Assembly (NCBI GenBank): GCA_003163855.1
Contig: PLRJ01000237.1
Location: forward strand, 1-32,331
Direction: 5' to 3'
DNA length: 32,331 bases
Origin: Bryobacterales bacterium
GTDB taxonomy: Bacteria > Acidobacteriota > Terriglobia > Bryobacterales > Bryobacteraceae
Position numbers and translations under genes: made by a program
In this document: one piece after another, positions 9,085 to 16,963 of the stretch
Layout: every line of letters begins with the position of its first letter
How positions within the stretch are numbered: position 1 is the stretch's first letter
Notes under the pieces: model-generated
The model's database searches: none
Seen by the model: the letters and a program-made list of their open reading frames with translations, nothing else
Told to the model about the DNA's origin: nothing

Positions 9085-9600
9085 ATGCTACAACCCGACC
9101 ACGCTGTCTTACTACTGCACACCATGCTCCCGACGGTGGAGAATGAATTCGCCATCACGCAAAAAATCCTGGCCGCAGTGCCGGATGATAAGGCGAACTA
9201 CCGCCCCGACGAAAACTCGATGACGGCTTTTGATCTGGCCTGGCATATCGCCGCGTCCGAGACCCGCTTTCTGGGAGGTTTGCCAGACGGTGAGTTCACC
9301 TTTGAACCTTTCCAGAAGCCGGCAACGATGCAGGGCATCGCAGCCTTCCACGCGGAACACTTTGACAAGGTTTTGCCGAAGCTGAAGGCTATGACGGGCG
9401 AGCAGGCAGCGAAGATCGTGGACTTCCGGGGCGTTTTCAAGCTCCCCGCGGTGGCGTATCTAACGTTCAATAATAACCACGTAATTCATCATCGTGGACA
9501 ACTGTCTACCTATCTGCGGCCGATGGGTGTGAAGGTGCCGGCAATTTACGGCGAAAGCTACGACAGCGCCTTGGCTAAGAAAGAACTGCAAACAGCGTAA
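9085..9600 (+). CDS. DinB-fold putative metal-dependent hydrolase/transferase
   Basis: A 171-residue four-helix-bundle protein of the DinB/YfiT-like superfamily. The metal-binding histidine triad is readable as His54 in FDLAWHIAASE, His132 and His136 in NNNHVIHHRGQL, the family pattern for a divalent-metal site. Length is typical. Members include DNA-damage-inducible DinB of Bacillus and thiol-dependent S-transferases (bacillithiol or mycothiol enzymes), but the substrate cannot be read here. It should not be confused with DNA polymerase IV, also called DinB in E. coli. It lies 23 nt after the S24 autopeptidase gene on the same strand, which would suit a stress-responsive pair. It converges on the esterase gene with a 3-nt gap. 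Confidence 0.88.
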   Translation: MLQPDHAVLLLHTMLPTVENEFAITQKILAAVPDDKANYRPDENSMTAFDLAWHIAASETRFLGGLPDGEFTFEPFQKPATMQGIAAFHAEHFDKVLPKLKAMTGEQAAKIVDFRGVFKLPAVAYLTFNNNHVIHHRGQLSTYLRPMGVKVPAIYGESYDSALAKKELQTA

Positions 9601-9603
9601 TCG

Positions 9604-10476
9604 CTAGGATGCGGGCATGGTGGTCTGTAACCAGGCCACCATCTCACTCTTCCAGTGCTGCATTTCAGGCTTCTGCCAGTGGCTCATACCATGGCCGCCG
9701 CCTTCAATTGTGATGACTTGGCAGTCCGAACCAGCCGCCTTGATTGCCTGGCAGAAAGGCGGCGTCTGCGAAAAAGCTACTTGATCGTCCGCATTGCCGT
9801 GAATGCACAGAAACGGCGGCATACCTTTGTGAACGCCCGCCAGCGGCGACATGGCGTGTAGTTCGGCGATTGTACCGGCGTCCAACTGGGCGAAACCGAA
9901 GAAGTGAATGCCGCCGCCATGCGCGGCGTGCCCATTGATGTTGGCCATGTCGAAGCGTTCTGGGTGTTCGCGGCGCAGGACGGCCAGCGTGCCATAGTCG
10001 GATGGACCGTAGAAATCAACCACCGCCGCCACCTGCGTCGCACTCGTAGAATGGGTACCGGCGTAGTTGACCAGAAAGCCGCCCGCAGACTCGCCGATGA
10101 GTGCGATGCGGTTGCGATCGACGTGATAAGCGGGCGCGTTTGCTTTCACCCATTTGACGGCGGTAAAGACATCGTCAATGGCTTGCGTGAAGTGGGCGTG
10201 CGGCGCCAGTCGGTAGTCGATGGAGAACCAGGCAAAGCCCGCGTCGCTCAGGGGAGCGAAGAGCGGGCGGACGTTGGTGGATTTGCTGCCGCCATCGAAC
10301 CCGCCTCCATGCACCAGGATGGCTGCCGGAAACGGACCAGGACCATCCGGCACGTGCAGGTCGAGACAAAGAGGTATACCGCTAGGCGCGGCGTACTCAA
10401 CGTTCTGCTTGTCTAGCGCAATCGCGGACACAGCGGATGCAAATATGAAGACGGACGCGACGACCAATTGGCGCAT
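9604..10476 (-). CDS. Exported alpha/beta-hydrolase (esterase/lipase-like)
   Basis: I choose the ATG at 10476, which gives 290 residues beginning with a clear signal peptide (MRQLVVASVFIFASAVSAIA). The longer reading frame up to 10659 adds about 60 residues that lie antisense to the 2H phosphoesterase gene and look spurious. The oxyanion motif LVHGGGF (about 54-60), nucleophile Ser130 in IGESAGG, an Asp in HGNADDQVAF and His in GGGHGMSHW complete the catalytic triad. The pattern fits the hormone-sensitive-lipase/acetyl-xylan or feruloyl esterase-like group that removes ester groups from small or polysaccharide substrates outside the cytoplasm. The substrate is not determinable. Its start lies about 30 bp from the divergent 2H phosphoesterase start. 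Confidence 0.88.
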   Translation of the reverse strand: MRQLVVASVFIFASAVSAIALDKQNVEYAAPSGIPLCLDLHVPDGPGPFPAAILVHGGGFDGGSKSTNVRPLFAPLSDAGFAWFSIDYRLAPHAHFTQAIDDVFTAVKWVKANAPAYHVDRNRIALIGESAGGFLVNYAGTHSTSATQVAAVVDFYGPSDYGTLAVLRREHPERFDMANINGHAAHGGGIHFFGFAQLDAGTIAELHAMSPLAGVHKGMPPFLCIHGNADDQVAFSQTPPFCQAIKAAGSDCQVITIEGGGHGMSHWQKPEMQHWKSEMVAWLQTTMPAS

Positions 10477-10506
10477 GGAACGAAATTCTATCAGGACGGC
10501 GCAGCG

Positions 10507-11010
10507 GTGCTGCTCTTGACGCTCGATCTGGATGAGAACTCGCAGGCTTTCTTTGAGTCCGAGAGAAGGCGCTACTTTCCTCCTGAACTGAATGTAGTTC
10601 CCGCTCACCTGATGCTGTTCCACAATTTGCCGGGTGAGGAGATGGCGCGGATTCGACACGAACTATCGCGCGCGTCAGACGCCTGCCGGCCCATGACGTT
10701 GCGGATCACCCGCCTGCGCAGCCTGGGAAGAGGTGTCGCCTATCAAGTGGAATGCGGCTCGCTGGTTCTACTGCGCGCACGCTTGGCGGCGCTGTTCCAC
10801 AGTTGGCTAAGCCCGCAGGACCAGCACGGCTACCGCCCCCACATCACTATTCAGAACAAAGTAAGCACCGAAGAAGCCAAATTGACGTTGCAGGCTCTCC
10901 AGGCCAGGTTCGTTCCACTGGAAGCCGTCGGAACTGGATTATCGCTATGGAGTTACCTGGGTGGACCATGGGAATTTGTAGCTCGATTTCCATTTGCCAG
11001 CGCGCGCTAG
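10507..11010 (+). CDS. 2'-5' RNA ligase / 2H phosphoesterase family protein
   Basis: A cytosolic protein of about 167 residues from a GTG at 10507, which has AGGACGG some 7 nt upstream. A TTG at 10468 would add 13 residues overlapping the divergent esterase start and seems less likely. The 2H family carries two H-x-T/S motifs in a duplicated fold. Here the second is intact as PHITIQNK (His112, Thr114), while the first reads PAHLMLFH (His34 with Met at the T/S position), a departure from the usual HLTLF. Family members hydrolyse or form 2'-5' or cyclic phosphodiester bonds in RNA or nucleotides (ThpR, 1',2'-cyclic phosphodiesterases). With one altered motif, activity is uncertain. A 142-bp gap without gene follows before the DUF389 gene. 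Confidence 0.8.
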   Translation: MLLLTLDLDENSQAFFESERRRYFPPELNVVPAHLMLFHNLPGEEMARIRHELSRASDACRPMTLRITRLRSLGRGVAYQVECGSLVLLRARLAALFHSWLSPQDQHGYRPHITIQNKVSTEEAKLTLQALQARFVPLEAVGTGLSLWSYLGGPWEFVARFPFASAR

Positions 11011-11152
11011 CCTCATCATCAAGCCATGAATTGCGATACTTAGAAGCGCGAGCGAGGCGATTGCGCGCCGCCAGCAGGAAAGGAATTGGCTAGACCCTCG
11101 CTGGGGGCGCTTGACACCCGCAGCCGTCTTGCGCGGTTCATCAACAGCCGAG

Positions 11153-12592
11153 ATGATGCTCACCCAGCCAAACGACGACGGATTGCGCCGTAGCCGATTC
11201 CAGCAGTGGCTGCGGCTTGATCCAAAACACAAGCCGCTGATTTGCAGCCAGATCTACGACTCGGCCGAATTTACCAGCTTGAACTACTGGCTGGACATAG
11301 TCTTCTCTGCCGGCATCGCCACCTTCGGTCTCGTGTTAAACAGCCCGGCTGTGATCATCGGCGCCATGCTGATTTCGCCTTTAATGGGCCCTATCATGGC
11401 GACCGGTTTGTCGCTGGCCGTGGGTGATCTCTACCTGTCCATTAAAGCGGTTGGCAACCTCATAGCCAGCATTGCTCTGGCTATCGCTCTTTCTTCGTTT
11501 TTTGTATGGCTTCTGCCGTTTCACTCGGCTACCGCCGAGATTTTGGGACGCACCAACCCAAACCTGCTCGACCTTGGCATTGCTCTATTCTCCGGGCTTG
11601 CCGGATCGGTGGCGGTTTCCCGATCGGGCGGTGCCGGCGGTGTCACTACTCTGCCCGGAGTTGCCATCGCGGTCGCCTTGATGCCGCCTCTATGCACCAT
11701 GGGTTTTGGTCTTGGCAGTGGCGCAAATATGCGCATCATGGGCGGAGCCGGTCTGTTGTTTCTGACGAATCTGGTGGCGATCGTCGCCAGTGCTTTTGCC
11801 GTCTTTCTCCTGATTGGAATGAATTCAGCCGAGATTCGAGCGCAGATGGAGCAATCGCGCAAAGGCGAACAATTTGCGGAGTTCCTCTCGCGCAGTCCAC
11901 TCTCGCAGGCATTGTTGAATGGTGGCCAGTTACGCTGGCGCGTCCTTATTTTGGTTGTTTTGTTGGGAGCCATCGCGGTTCCTCTCAGGACGGCGCTGCT
12001 TCAAGTGGCGGGCGAAGCCGTGGCCAGGGGCGCGGTGCAACAGGTATTAAAGGGTCTGCTGCCGCGCAGCGCGCTGGTTTCACAGCAGGTTGAAGTTGGC
12101 AGAGGGAGCGTTCTGGTCAGGCTCGTCTCTACTGAGAACGTCCCGGTTGCCAGGTTAGAACAAGCCGAAGCGGAGATCCAACGGCGCTCTGGCAGAAAGA
12201 CCGATATCGCCGTCGCCCGCATCGCCAGCCAATCTGAGTTGGAAGAACTAATGCAACGGCTTGCCGCATCTGCCCCGCCAACACCTGCGCCTGAGCCGGT
12301 CGCAAAGAGCCTCGCGCAAATACGCGCGGAACTCATGGCACGGCTCAAACCCGTCTTAACCGCCACTTGGCCTGCCCAAGCGCCTGTAAAGACTTTTGAC
12401 CTGGCTTTTGCTGAGAATGGGACCGTCCTCAACGTCCAATATCAGGGCGCGAAGGTGCTTGATCCCATAGCCTTGGACATCATTACAAAAGATTTGAAGG
12501 AGAAATTAAATGCCCCTGGTCTCTCGATCAATGCAACGCTGATGTCGGCCTCTGGTGTCAGGCCCCATGCAGCGGCTCATCGAGCCAGGTGA
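11153..12592 (+). CDS. DUF389 integral membrane protein
   Basis: From the ATG at 11153 (an adjacent ATG follows at 11156; a TTG at 11111 would add 14 residues) the product has about 479 residues. The conserved DUF389 core occupies roughly residues 40-240 with about six helices and the family signatures SLNYWLDIVFSAGIATFGLV, VIIGAMLISPLMGPIM and GVAIAVALMPPLCTMGFGL. One further helix lies near residue 275. The C-terminal 190 residues form a soluble domain with alternating strands and helices (LVSTENVPVARLEQAEAEIQ). The family is widespread but poorly understood; transport or envelope signalling has been suggested. It converges on the MFS gene with an 11-nt gap. No partner in the neighbourhood explains its job. 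Confidence 0.88.
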   Translation: MMLTQPNDDGLRRSRFQQWLRLDPKHKPLICSQIYDSAEFTSLNYWLDIVFSAGIATFGLVLNSPAVIIGAMLISPLMGPIMATGLSLAVGDLYLSIKAVGNLIASIALAIALSSFFVWLLPFHSATAEILGRTNPNLLDLGIALFSGLAGSVAVSRSGGAGGVTTLPGVAIAVALMPPLCTMGFGLGSGANMRIMGGAGLLFLTNLVAIVASAFAVFLLIGMNSAEIRAQMEQSRKGEQFAEFLSRSPLSQALLNGGQLRWRVLILVVLLGAIAVPLRTALLQVAGEAVARGAVQQVLKGLLPRSALVSQQVEVGRGSVLVRLVSTENVPVARLEQAEAEIQRRSGRKTDIAVARIASQSELEELMQRLAASAPPTPAPEPVAKSLAQIRAELMARLKPVLTATWPAQAPVKTFDLAFAENGTVLNVQYQGAKVLDPIALDIITKDLKEKLNAPGLSINATLMSASGVRPHAAAHRAR

Positions 12593-12603
12593 CTGTAAGG
12601 CTT

Positions 12604-13902
12604 TTAACCAAGCGGTATCGGATCGGTCAAAGTCGGCTTGGAGCGCCATCCGAAAAACGCCAGGCTGGCGGCTGTGACAAGGAAGAATGCGACCATGGCG
12701 ACGCACCCCGGCCAGCCAGCCGTTTTCCACAACAAACCAGGCAGAATGCCGCCCACCGTTCCGCCAATGTAGTAACTGCAAATGTAAAGCCCGGCGGCGG
12801 AAACGCGGCTGCCAGCCGGAGCGGCATCGCGCAGAAAGCTGTTAGCGCAGGTCTGGGCGATAAAAACGCCGGAGCTGGTCAGCGAAAGGCCGATAGCCGC
12901 CGCCACCAGCGCCGGAACAAGCGTCACCAACACGCCCGTTAAACACAGCCCGATAGCCAGCAGCATGCCGCGCCGCAGCCCAAAGCGCGCCAACTTCGTT
13001 CCAGCCACCAGCGTCACCACCAACCCGACCAGATAAACCGAGAACAGCGCTCCTAGTGCGGTAGTGGACAAGTTGAATGGCGCCGCAGCCAAGTAAAATG
13101 TGATGTAGCTGAAGACCGATACCAGCGTGAAAAGCATGCAGAAGCCAATGGCGAAGGTCACCAGCAGTCGCGGATTTCGCAAATTATTCAACAGCGGGGA
13201 AGGGGTCTTCGGCTTCGGCGCAGCCGGCCGCAAAAGCCGCTGTGCCGCCAGTGCACCCAGCGCGCCGGCAATTCCTAAAACCAGGAACATCACCTTCCAG
13301 CCATAGTAAGTGGCCAGTGAGCCGCCGCAGATGCGTCCGATAAAGCCTCCAAAGACAGTGCCCGCCACATAGATGCTCATCACGCGCGGCACCTGCAGCG
13401 GCAGCCACTCTTCCGTGATGTAGGCGATGGTGATGATGAAAATACCCGGCGTTAAAAGTCCCTGCGCCAGCCGCCACAGCGCGAGTATCTCGAGGTTGGG
13501 CGCCGTCGCGGTCAGTGCGCAGACAATGGCCAGCGCCCACATCGCAGCGACGATGGTCCGTTTCCTGTTCAGGAGTTCACCGAACAGCGCCAGCAGTATG
13601 GCCGAAATGGCGACGCCCAGCGTGGATGCACTGATGGTGAGGCCGGCCGTCGTTTCCGACGCATGAAAGATATGCGCCAGCAGCGGAAGAAGCGGCTGCG
13701 TGCAATAAAGATCCAGGAAGGCGAAAGCACCGCAAAGAAACACGGCTAAAACGCGGCTGGGCGGTCCCCAATACGCAGGCGGCGCGGCGGAAGACACGTG
13801 GGACGTGTCGGTTTCAGTGACAGAGGGCACAATTGTGGGATGCAGCTGGCAAACCTTCGGTGGCAAAGCAAGTGACGGGAACTTTTCGGCGCCTGGCGAC
13901 AT
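12604..13902 (-). CDS. MFS transporter, YnfM-like
   Basis: A 432-residue major facilitator protein with twelve predicted helices. The first helix carries FAFLDLYCTQPLLPLLA, the hallmark of the YnfM/drug-proton antiporter subgroup. The loop 2-3 motif appears as GELLNRKRTI (a variant of GxLaDrxGrr). A soluble N-terminus of about 50 residues precedes helix 1, which is long for the family; in-frame GTG codons further in could be the true start. Family knowledge suggests efflux of small molecules such as arabinose or antimetabolites, but no substrate can be assigned. The ATG at 13902 lies 14 bp from the divergent sigma-factor pseudogene, so the promoter probably overlaps that remnant. Confidence 0.88.
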   Translation of the reverse strand: MSPGAEKFPSLALPPKVCQLHPTIVPSVTETDTSHVSSAAPPAYWGPPSRVLAVFLCGAFAFLDLYCTQPLLPLLAHIFHASETTAGLTISASTLGVAISAILLALFGELLNRKRTIVAAMWALAIVCALTATAPNLEILALWRLAQGLLTPGIFIITIAYITEEWLPLQVPRVMSIYVAGTVFGGFIGRICGGSLATYYGWKVMFLVLGIAGALGALAAQRLLRPAAPKPKTPSPLLNNLRNPRLLVTFAIGFCMLFTLVSVFSYITFYLAAAPFNLSTTALGALFSVYLVGLVVTLVAGTKLARFGLRRGMLLAIGLCLTGVLVTLVPALVAAAIGLSLTSSGVFIAQTCANSFLRDAAPAGSRVSAAGLYICSYYIGGTVGGILPGLLWKTAGWPGCVAMVAFFLVTAASLAFFGWRSKPTLTDPIPLG

Positions 13903-13916
13903 TACAGTTGTGACGA

Positions 13917-14459
13917 ATGCTGCAGTTTCAAAACAGCTCGCACCAAGCGTTTGAAGAGCTTTTTCAACGCTGCCGCCGGCCTCTACACGGCTTGTTTGCG
14001 CGCCGTCTGCGCGATGCGGCTCGCGCCGAGGAACTGACCCAGGAAGTGTTCATGGCCGTGATCAAGGGCAGCTTCGGTACGAGCCTCGCGCGCAGGTGCG
14101 TACGTATTTCTACTGCGTCGGTCCCAATACGACGTTTTAGCCATGGAAGAGAACTCAACAAAGTGCTCGCAGAGATTAAGACGGCGGAAGCGGAGCAGAA
14201 GCAGCTGAAAAATCAGATTGCACTGGCGACAATGACCTTGGTGGTAAAAGAAGACTATAAGCCGCCGTTGCGAGGCAACGCCTATTCAATTCCAGTCCAG
14301 ATTCGCAATGCGGCCGTCAACGGATTCACTACGGCAGCGCAGGGCATAATTTCGGCTGTGTTCTAGCTGTTGCAGGCTGGACCAAGCCTTGTGTTAATCG
14401 CGCTGGTTTTGTTCTTTCCGGCGCGCCTGTTGTGGCGCCGCTACAAAGTCGGTTGCTGA
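13917..14459 (+). pseudogene. Fused remnant of an ECF sigma factor and a DUF4349 membrane protein
   Basis: Residues 1-52 from the ATG at 13917 are the start of sigma-70 region 2 (RLRDAARAEELTQEVFMAVI). At about 14076 the frame breaks; the next frame over continues the sigma protein as YEPRAQVRTYFYCV (14078-14119), which fits loss of one base (TTCGGTAC for TTCCGGTAC). From about 14150, back in the first frame, comes a different protein: a coiled coil (ELNKVLAEIKTAEAEQKQLK) and VALAT-type strand as in DUF4349 proteins. After a TAG at 14364-14366 it continues in frame with a membrane helix and basic tail (LVLIALVLFFPARLLWRR) to a TGA at 14457-14459. In related genomes such genes may be a sigma factor plus membrane-bound partner; here a deletion joined their ends. 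Regions 3 and 4 of sigma are gone, so no function is expected. Confidence 0.8.
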
Positions 14460-14989
14460 AAAAGCCTTATACCCGCCACCCCTTCCGCTCCCTGGGCCAT
14501 GCACGACGCGGCATTGTCCCAATCAACACCCCCCAAAGCATAAACGTGCGAATGAAGCTTACACGCCTGCTGCAGCAGCATCAAGCCGGACGGAGGTTCG
14601 CCGCCGTGCCCTTCAAACACCGGTCCAAAGACCACCAGATCGGCTTGCGCGGCAATGACTTCCCCCAACGTATGGCACGAGCGGGCCACTATCAAGCCAG
14701 GCAACGTCTCAGCCGGCGCAGCCGCAGTCAGATGAACACCATCGGCGCCGGCCGCCACCGCGACATCCGCCCGGGTGTTCACCAGAATTTTGGCAGGCAT
14801 GTGTGGCCGCTTTTCAGCCGCACGCACTTCCATCACCGCCAGCGTAAACTCAAACAAAGCACGCGCCGGCAGATCCTTCTCGCGGATCTGTATGTAGTCC
14901 ACTCCCAGGTGCAACTGGTCCCGTATTACTTCAATCAGGGCGTGAAACCCGCCCACGGCTTTGCGGTCGGTAATGTAGTAGCGCTTCAT
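14441..14989 (-). CDS. ThiE/TenI family protein (thiamine phosphate synthase-like)
   Basis: A 182-residue TIM-barrel protein of the thiamine phosphate synthase/TenI family. ThiE joins HMP-PP and the thiazole phosphate; TenI is a thiazole tautomerase. Seen: YYITDR at 4-9, the pyrophosphate-binding QIREKD (34-39), ADGVHL (82-87), ARSCHTLGE (102-110), VVFGPVF and a closing YALGGV with GAEGVAGIRLF. Two ThiE hallmarks are altered: the usual N-D-R reads NTR (71-73), and the usual GQxD after DGVHL reads TAAAP, removing an expected metal-binding Asp. This favours a TenI-like or diverged role, so I give no symbol. It is shorter than most ThiE proteins (about 210). It starts 10 nt after the modC stop, so it is the last gene of modB-modC-thiE-like. 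Its 3' end overlaps the pseudogene by 19 bp. Confidence 0.82.
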   Translation of the reverse strand: MKRYYITDRKAVGGFHALIEVIRDQLHLGVDYIQIREKDLPARALFEFTLAVMEVRAAEKRPHMPAKILVNTRADVAVAAGADGVHLTAAAPAETLPGLIVARSCHTLGEVIAAQADLVVFGPVFEGHGGEPPSGLMLLQQACKLHSHVYALGGVDWDNAASCMAQGAEGVAGIRLFQQPTL

Positions 14990-14999
14990 TGCGTTCTTC

Positions 15000-16085
15000 T
15001 TATTTGTCCAGAAAAGTAGTCGCCGCTGGCGGAATGCGCAGGCGCACCGTCTGCCCCGCTCGCAAGCCGCTCGCTTCAGTTTCCCGTATCAGTGCCACCA
15101 GGCCGTGTTCGAGTTGCAGTTGCACCCCATGAACCGCCGGCCTGATTTCCGAGATGCTCAGCGCCATTTGATTGCGACCGAGTTTGCCCTCGTTCGGAAT
15201 TAACAGCAGTTCGGAGATACGGAAACACACAAAGCCATGATCTCCGAGTAAATGCCCTGGAAGATACACAGATTCGAGCGACGAACCCAGAACCTGGAGG
15301 AGACTCGTATTGCGGCCCGGATCAAGCGCCTCAATCTGCGCCGGAAGCACGTTGTAAATTCCCAGCGACCGGGCAATCTCCGAACTCACCGGTCTTGAGA
15401 AAACCTGCTCGCTCGATCCGGTTTGGAGGAACTTACCCGCCTCCATCAGGCAGACGTGATCCCCAAACTCAAAGCACTCGTTCAGGTCATGAGTGACCAG
15501 GATGAGCGTGGCTTTAGCACGCTGGCGCGTCTCGCGCAGCACCTGGTAGAAAGACTGCCGCAAGCGCGCATCCAGGCCGCGCGTGGGCTCATCCAGCAGC
15601 AAAAGCCGCGGTTCGTTCACTAGCGCCCGTGCCAGCGCCGCGCGTTGTTTCTGCCCGCCGGAAAGTTGTGCCGGTTTCCGCTCGGCCAGTGCACCAAGTT
15701 CGAACGCGTCCAGCAATTCGTTGATGCGCCGCCGCCGATTCAATAAGCTGCCGTCGCGCCCGGTATTCGCGGCAAAGCGCAGATTGTCCCGCACCGTCAT
15801 ATGAGGAAATAGCGCGTGGTCCTGGAAAATGTATGCGCAGCGCCGCAGTTGCGGTGGCAGATGCACCATTGTCGCAGCATCAAAATACAAATCGTCATGC
15901 AGCAGGATGCGACCCTTATCAGGCCGCAGGAAGCCAGCCAAACAAGTAAGTGTCAGCGTTTTGCCCGCGCCGCTTGCGCCCCAAAGCACAATGGAAGGCG
16001 CCGTCGAACGAAGGTGAACGTCCAACTGAAATGGCGGGCCCTCCGATTCCGAGGTCAAGTGTTTGATGATCCTCGCGTCGATCAT
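15000..16085 (-). CDS. modC: Molybdate-type ABC transporter ATPase (ModC)
   Basis: A 361-residue cytosolic ATPase that would power molybdate (or tungstate) import. Walker A is WGASGAGKT (35-43), the Q-loop is IFQDHALFPH, the signature is LSGGQKQRAALARAL and Walker B is LLLLDEPTRGLDA, followed by the H-loop in LILVTHD. After about residue 235 a C-terminal extension of about 125 residues (ISEIRPAVHGVQLQLEHG ... VRLRIP) is a TOBE/Mop-type oxyanion-binding domain, normal for ModC. The ATG at 16085 abuts the modB stop directly, so translation is coupled. The family assignment from permease and TOBE domain is good, although related sulfate or tungstate importers look similar. modA is not next to it. 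Confidence 0.88.
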   Translation of the reverse strand: MIDARIIKHLTSESEGPPFQLDVHLRSTAPSIVLWGASGAGKTLTLTCLAGFLRPDKGRILLHDDLYFDAATMVHLPPQLRRCAYIFQDHALFPHMTVRDNLRFAANTGRDGSLLNRRRRINELLDAFELGALAERKPAQLSGGQKQRAALARALVNEPRLLLLDEPTRGLDARLRQSFYQVLRETRQRAKATLILVTHDLNECFEFGDHVCLMEAGKFLQTGSSEQVFSRPVSSEIARSLGIYNVLPAQIEALDPGRNTSLLQVLGSSLESVYLPGHLLGDHGFVCFRISELLLIPNEGKLGRNQMALSISEIRPAVHGVQLQLEHGLVALIRETEASGLRAGQTVRLRIPPAATTFLDK

Positions 16086-16775
16086 TTAAGCGGCGCTCGG
16101 GCGCTCAGGCGCTTGCCAGATGCGTGCCGACGTCCAAAGCAGTGCCAGCGCGGCCGCCGAGATAACCAGCACCAGCACGCGCGCAGCATGTCCGTTGCCC
16201 GATTCCACTGCATCGAAAATGGCAACGGAGAGCGTTTGCGTTTGGCCGGGAATGTTGCCCGCCACCATGATGGTAATGCCGAAGTCACCCAGCGAGCGCG
16301 CAAAACAAAGCGATGCGAGCGAACTCAACCCTCGCCATGCCAGTGGCAACGTGACCGTCCAGAAGGTGCGCCACTCCGAAGCTCCCAGACTATGCGCGGC
16401 CCACTCGAAGCGATAGTCTACGTTCTGCAGAACAATCCGGGCGGCGCGGATGTATATAGGAGCGGAATGCAGGCAGGCGGCGACGACCGCGGCCTGCCAC
16501 GTGAAGACCAGCGGCTGGCCGAACAGCGTCTGATAAATGCGGCCGGGAAAGGAACTGCGTCCTGCCAGCACCAGGACGTAATAGCCGAGCACGGTAGGAG
16601 GCAGCACCAGCGGCAGTGTAAGCAGCGACTCCCACAGATTCTTGCCACGAAAGCTCTTGTGTGAGAGCAGGTAGGCCAGACAGGTGCCAAAGGCCAAAAC
16701 CAGGATGGTGGCAATGGCGGCAACTCGGAGACTAAGCCAGAGCGGGAACCAGTCGATAGGCGTTTGAGGCGACAC
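16086..16775 (-). CDS. modB: Molybdate-type ABC transporter permease (ModB)
   Basis: A membrane permease of about 229 residues with five to six helices. It has the ModB/CysTW-type loop ASEWRTFWTVTLPLAWRGL, the EAA motif that contacts the ATPase, followed by SLCFARSLGDFGITIMVAGN, characteristic of ModB. I prefer the GTG at 16775 (MSPQTPIDWFPLWLS), the usual ModB N-terminus. A TTG at 16802 would add nine residues but would place a TATAAT box inside the gene. The stop abuts the modC ATG. The partner binding protein ModA is absent from the window, which is unusual for this operon; it may be encoded elsewhere. Molybdate is the most likely substrate; tungstate or sulfate remains possible. Confidence 0.87.
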   Translation of the reverse strand: MSPQTPIDWFPLWLSLRVAAIATILVLAFGTCLAYLLSHKSFRGKNLWESLLTLPLVLPPTVLGYYVLVLAGRSSFPGRIYQTLFGQPLVFTWQAAVVAACLHSAPIYIRAARIVLQNVDYRFEWAAHSLGASEWRTFWTVTLPLAWRGLSSLASLCFARSLGDFGITIMVAGNIPGQTQTLSVAIFDAVESGNGHAARVLVLVISAAALALLWTSARIWQAPERPSAA

Positions 16776-16785
16776 GGAAATGCCG

Positions 16786-16791
16786 ATTATA
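16786..16791 (-). promoter_or_regulatory. TATAAT -10 candidate for the modB operon
   Basis: On the minus strand a perfect TATAAT ends about 10 nt before the GTG at 16775, preceded by a T-rich tract. No strong -35 is visible. If used, the message would start close to the GTG, consistent with the lack of a Shine-Dalgarno there. Confidence 0.4.
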
Positions 16792-16849
16792 GCGACAGGC
16801 AAAAAATCACTTGAAATGGGAGAAAAACAGGCGTATTATCCCGCCAGAG

Positions 16850-16862
16850 GCTAAATTTTAGC
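16850..16862. promoter_or_regulatory. 13-bp inverted repeat upstream of modB
   Basis: GCTAAA and TTTAGC flank a single T. The site lies about 75 bp upstream of the modB start and about 100 bp upstream of the divergent small membrane protein gene, so it could control either. It does not match the ModE site I know (TATAT-type half sites). The operator role is inferred. Confidence 0.35.
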
Positions 16863-16944
16863 GCCGTGCAAGGTCTGCCCGGTGCCGTTATCAACTGAAT
16901 CGATCGCGACTCTAGTGACAGAGTTGTCCCCTCGTTTTCCCCTG

Positions 16945-16955
16945 AAAGGAAGGAG
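16945..16955 (+). promoter_or_regulatory. Strong ribosome-binding site of the small membrane protein gene
   Basis: AAAGGAAGGAG ends 8 nt before the ATG at 16964. It is the best Shine-Dalgarno in the window and fixes this short gene as real. Confidence 0.75.
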
Positions 16956-16963
16956 CGATCTTT

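Noticed and set aside
9085..9600. DNA polymerase IV (DinB of E. coli) next to a LexA-like gene, that is, a classical SOS mutagenesis cassette
   Set aside because: The protein is the unrelated four-helix DinB/YfiT fold of 171 residues with a His triad, not a Y-family polymerase.
10477..10659. N-terminal extension of the esterase to 10659
   Set aside because: It would push an obvious signal peptide to residue 62 and overlap the divergent 2H phosphoesterase gene.
15816..16664. Plus-strand open frame of 282 codons antisense to modC and modB
   Set aside because: Rich in Arg, Gln and Ala with no family resemblance, while the opposite strand encodes clear ModC and ModB motifs.
16803..16963. Molybdenum-cofactor riboswitch or ModE operator upstream of modB
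   Set aside because: No long structured leader exists, and the 13-bp inverted repeat does not match the ModE half sites.
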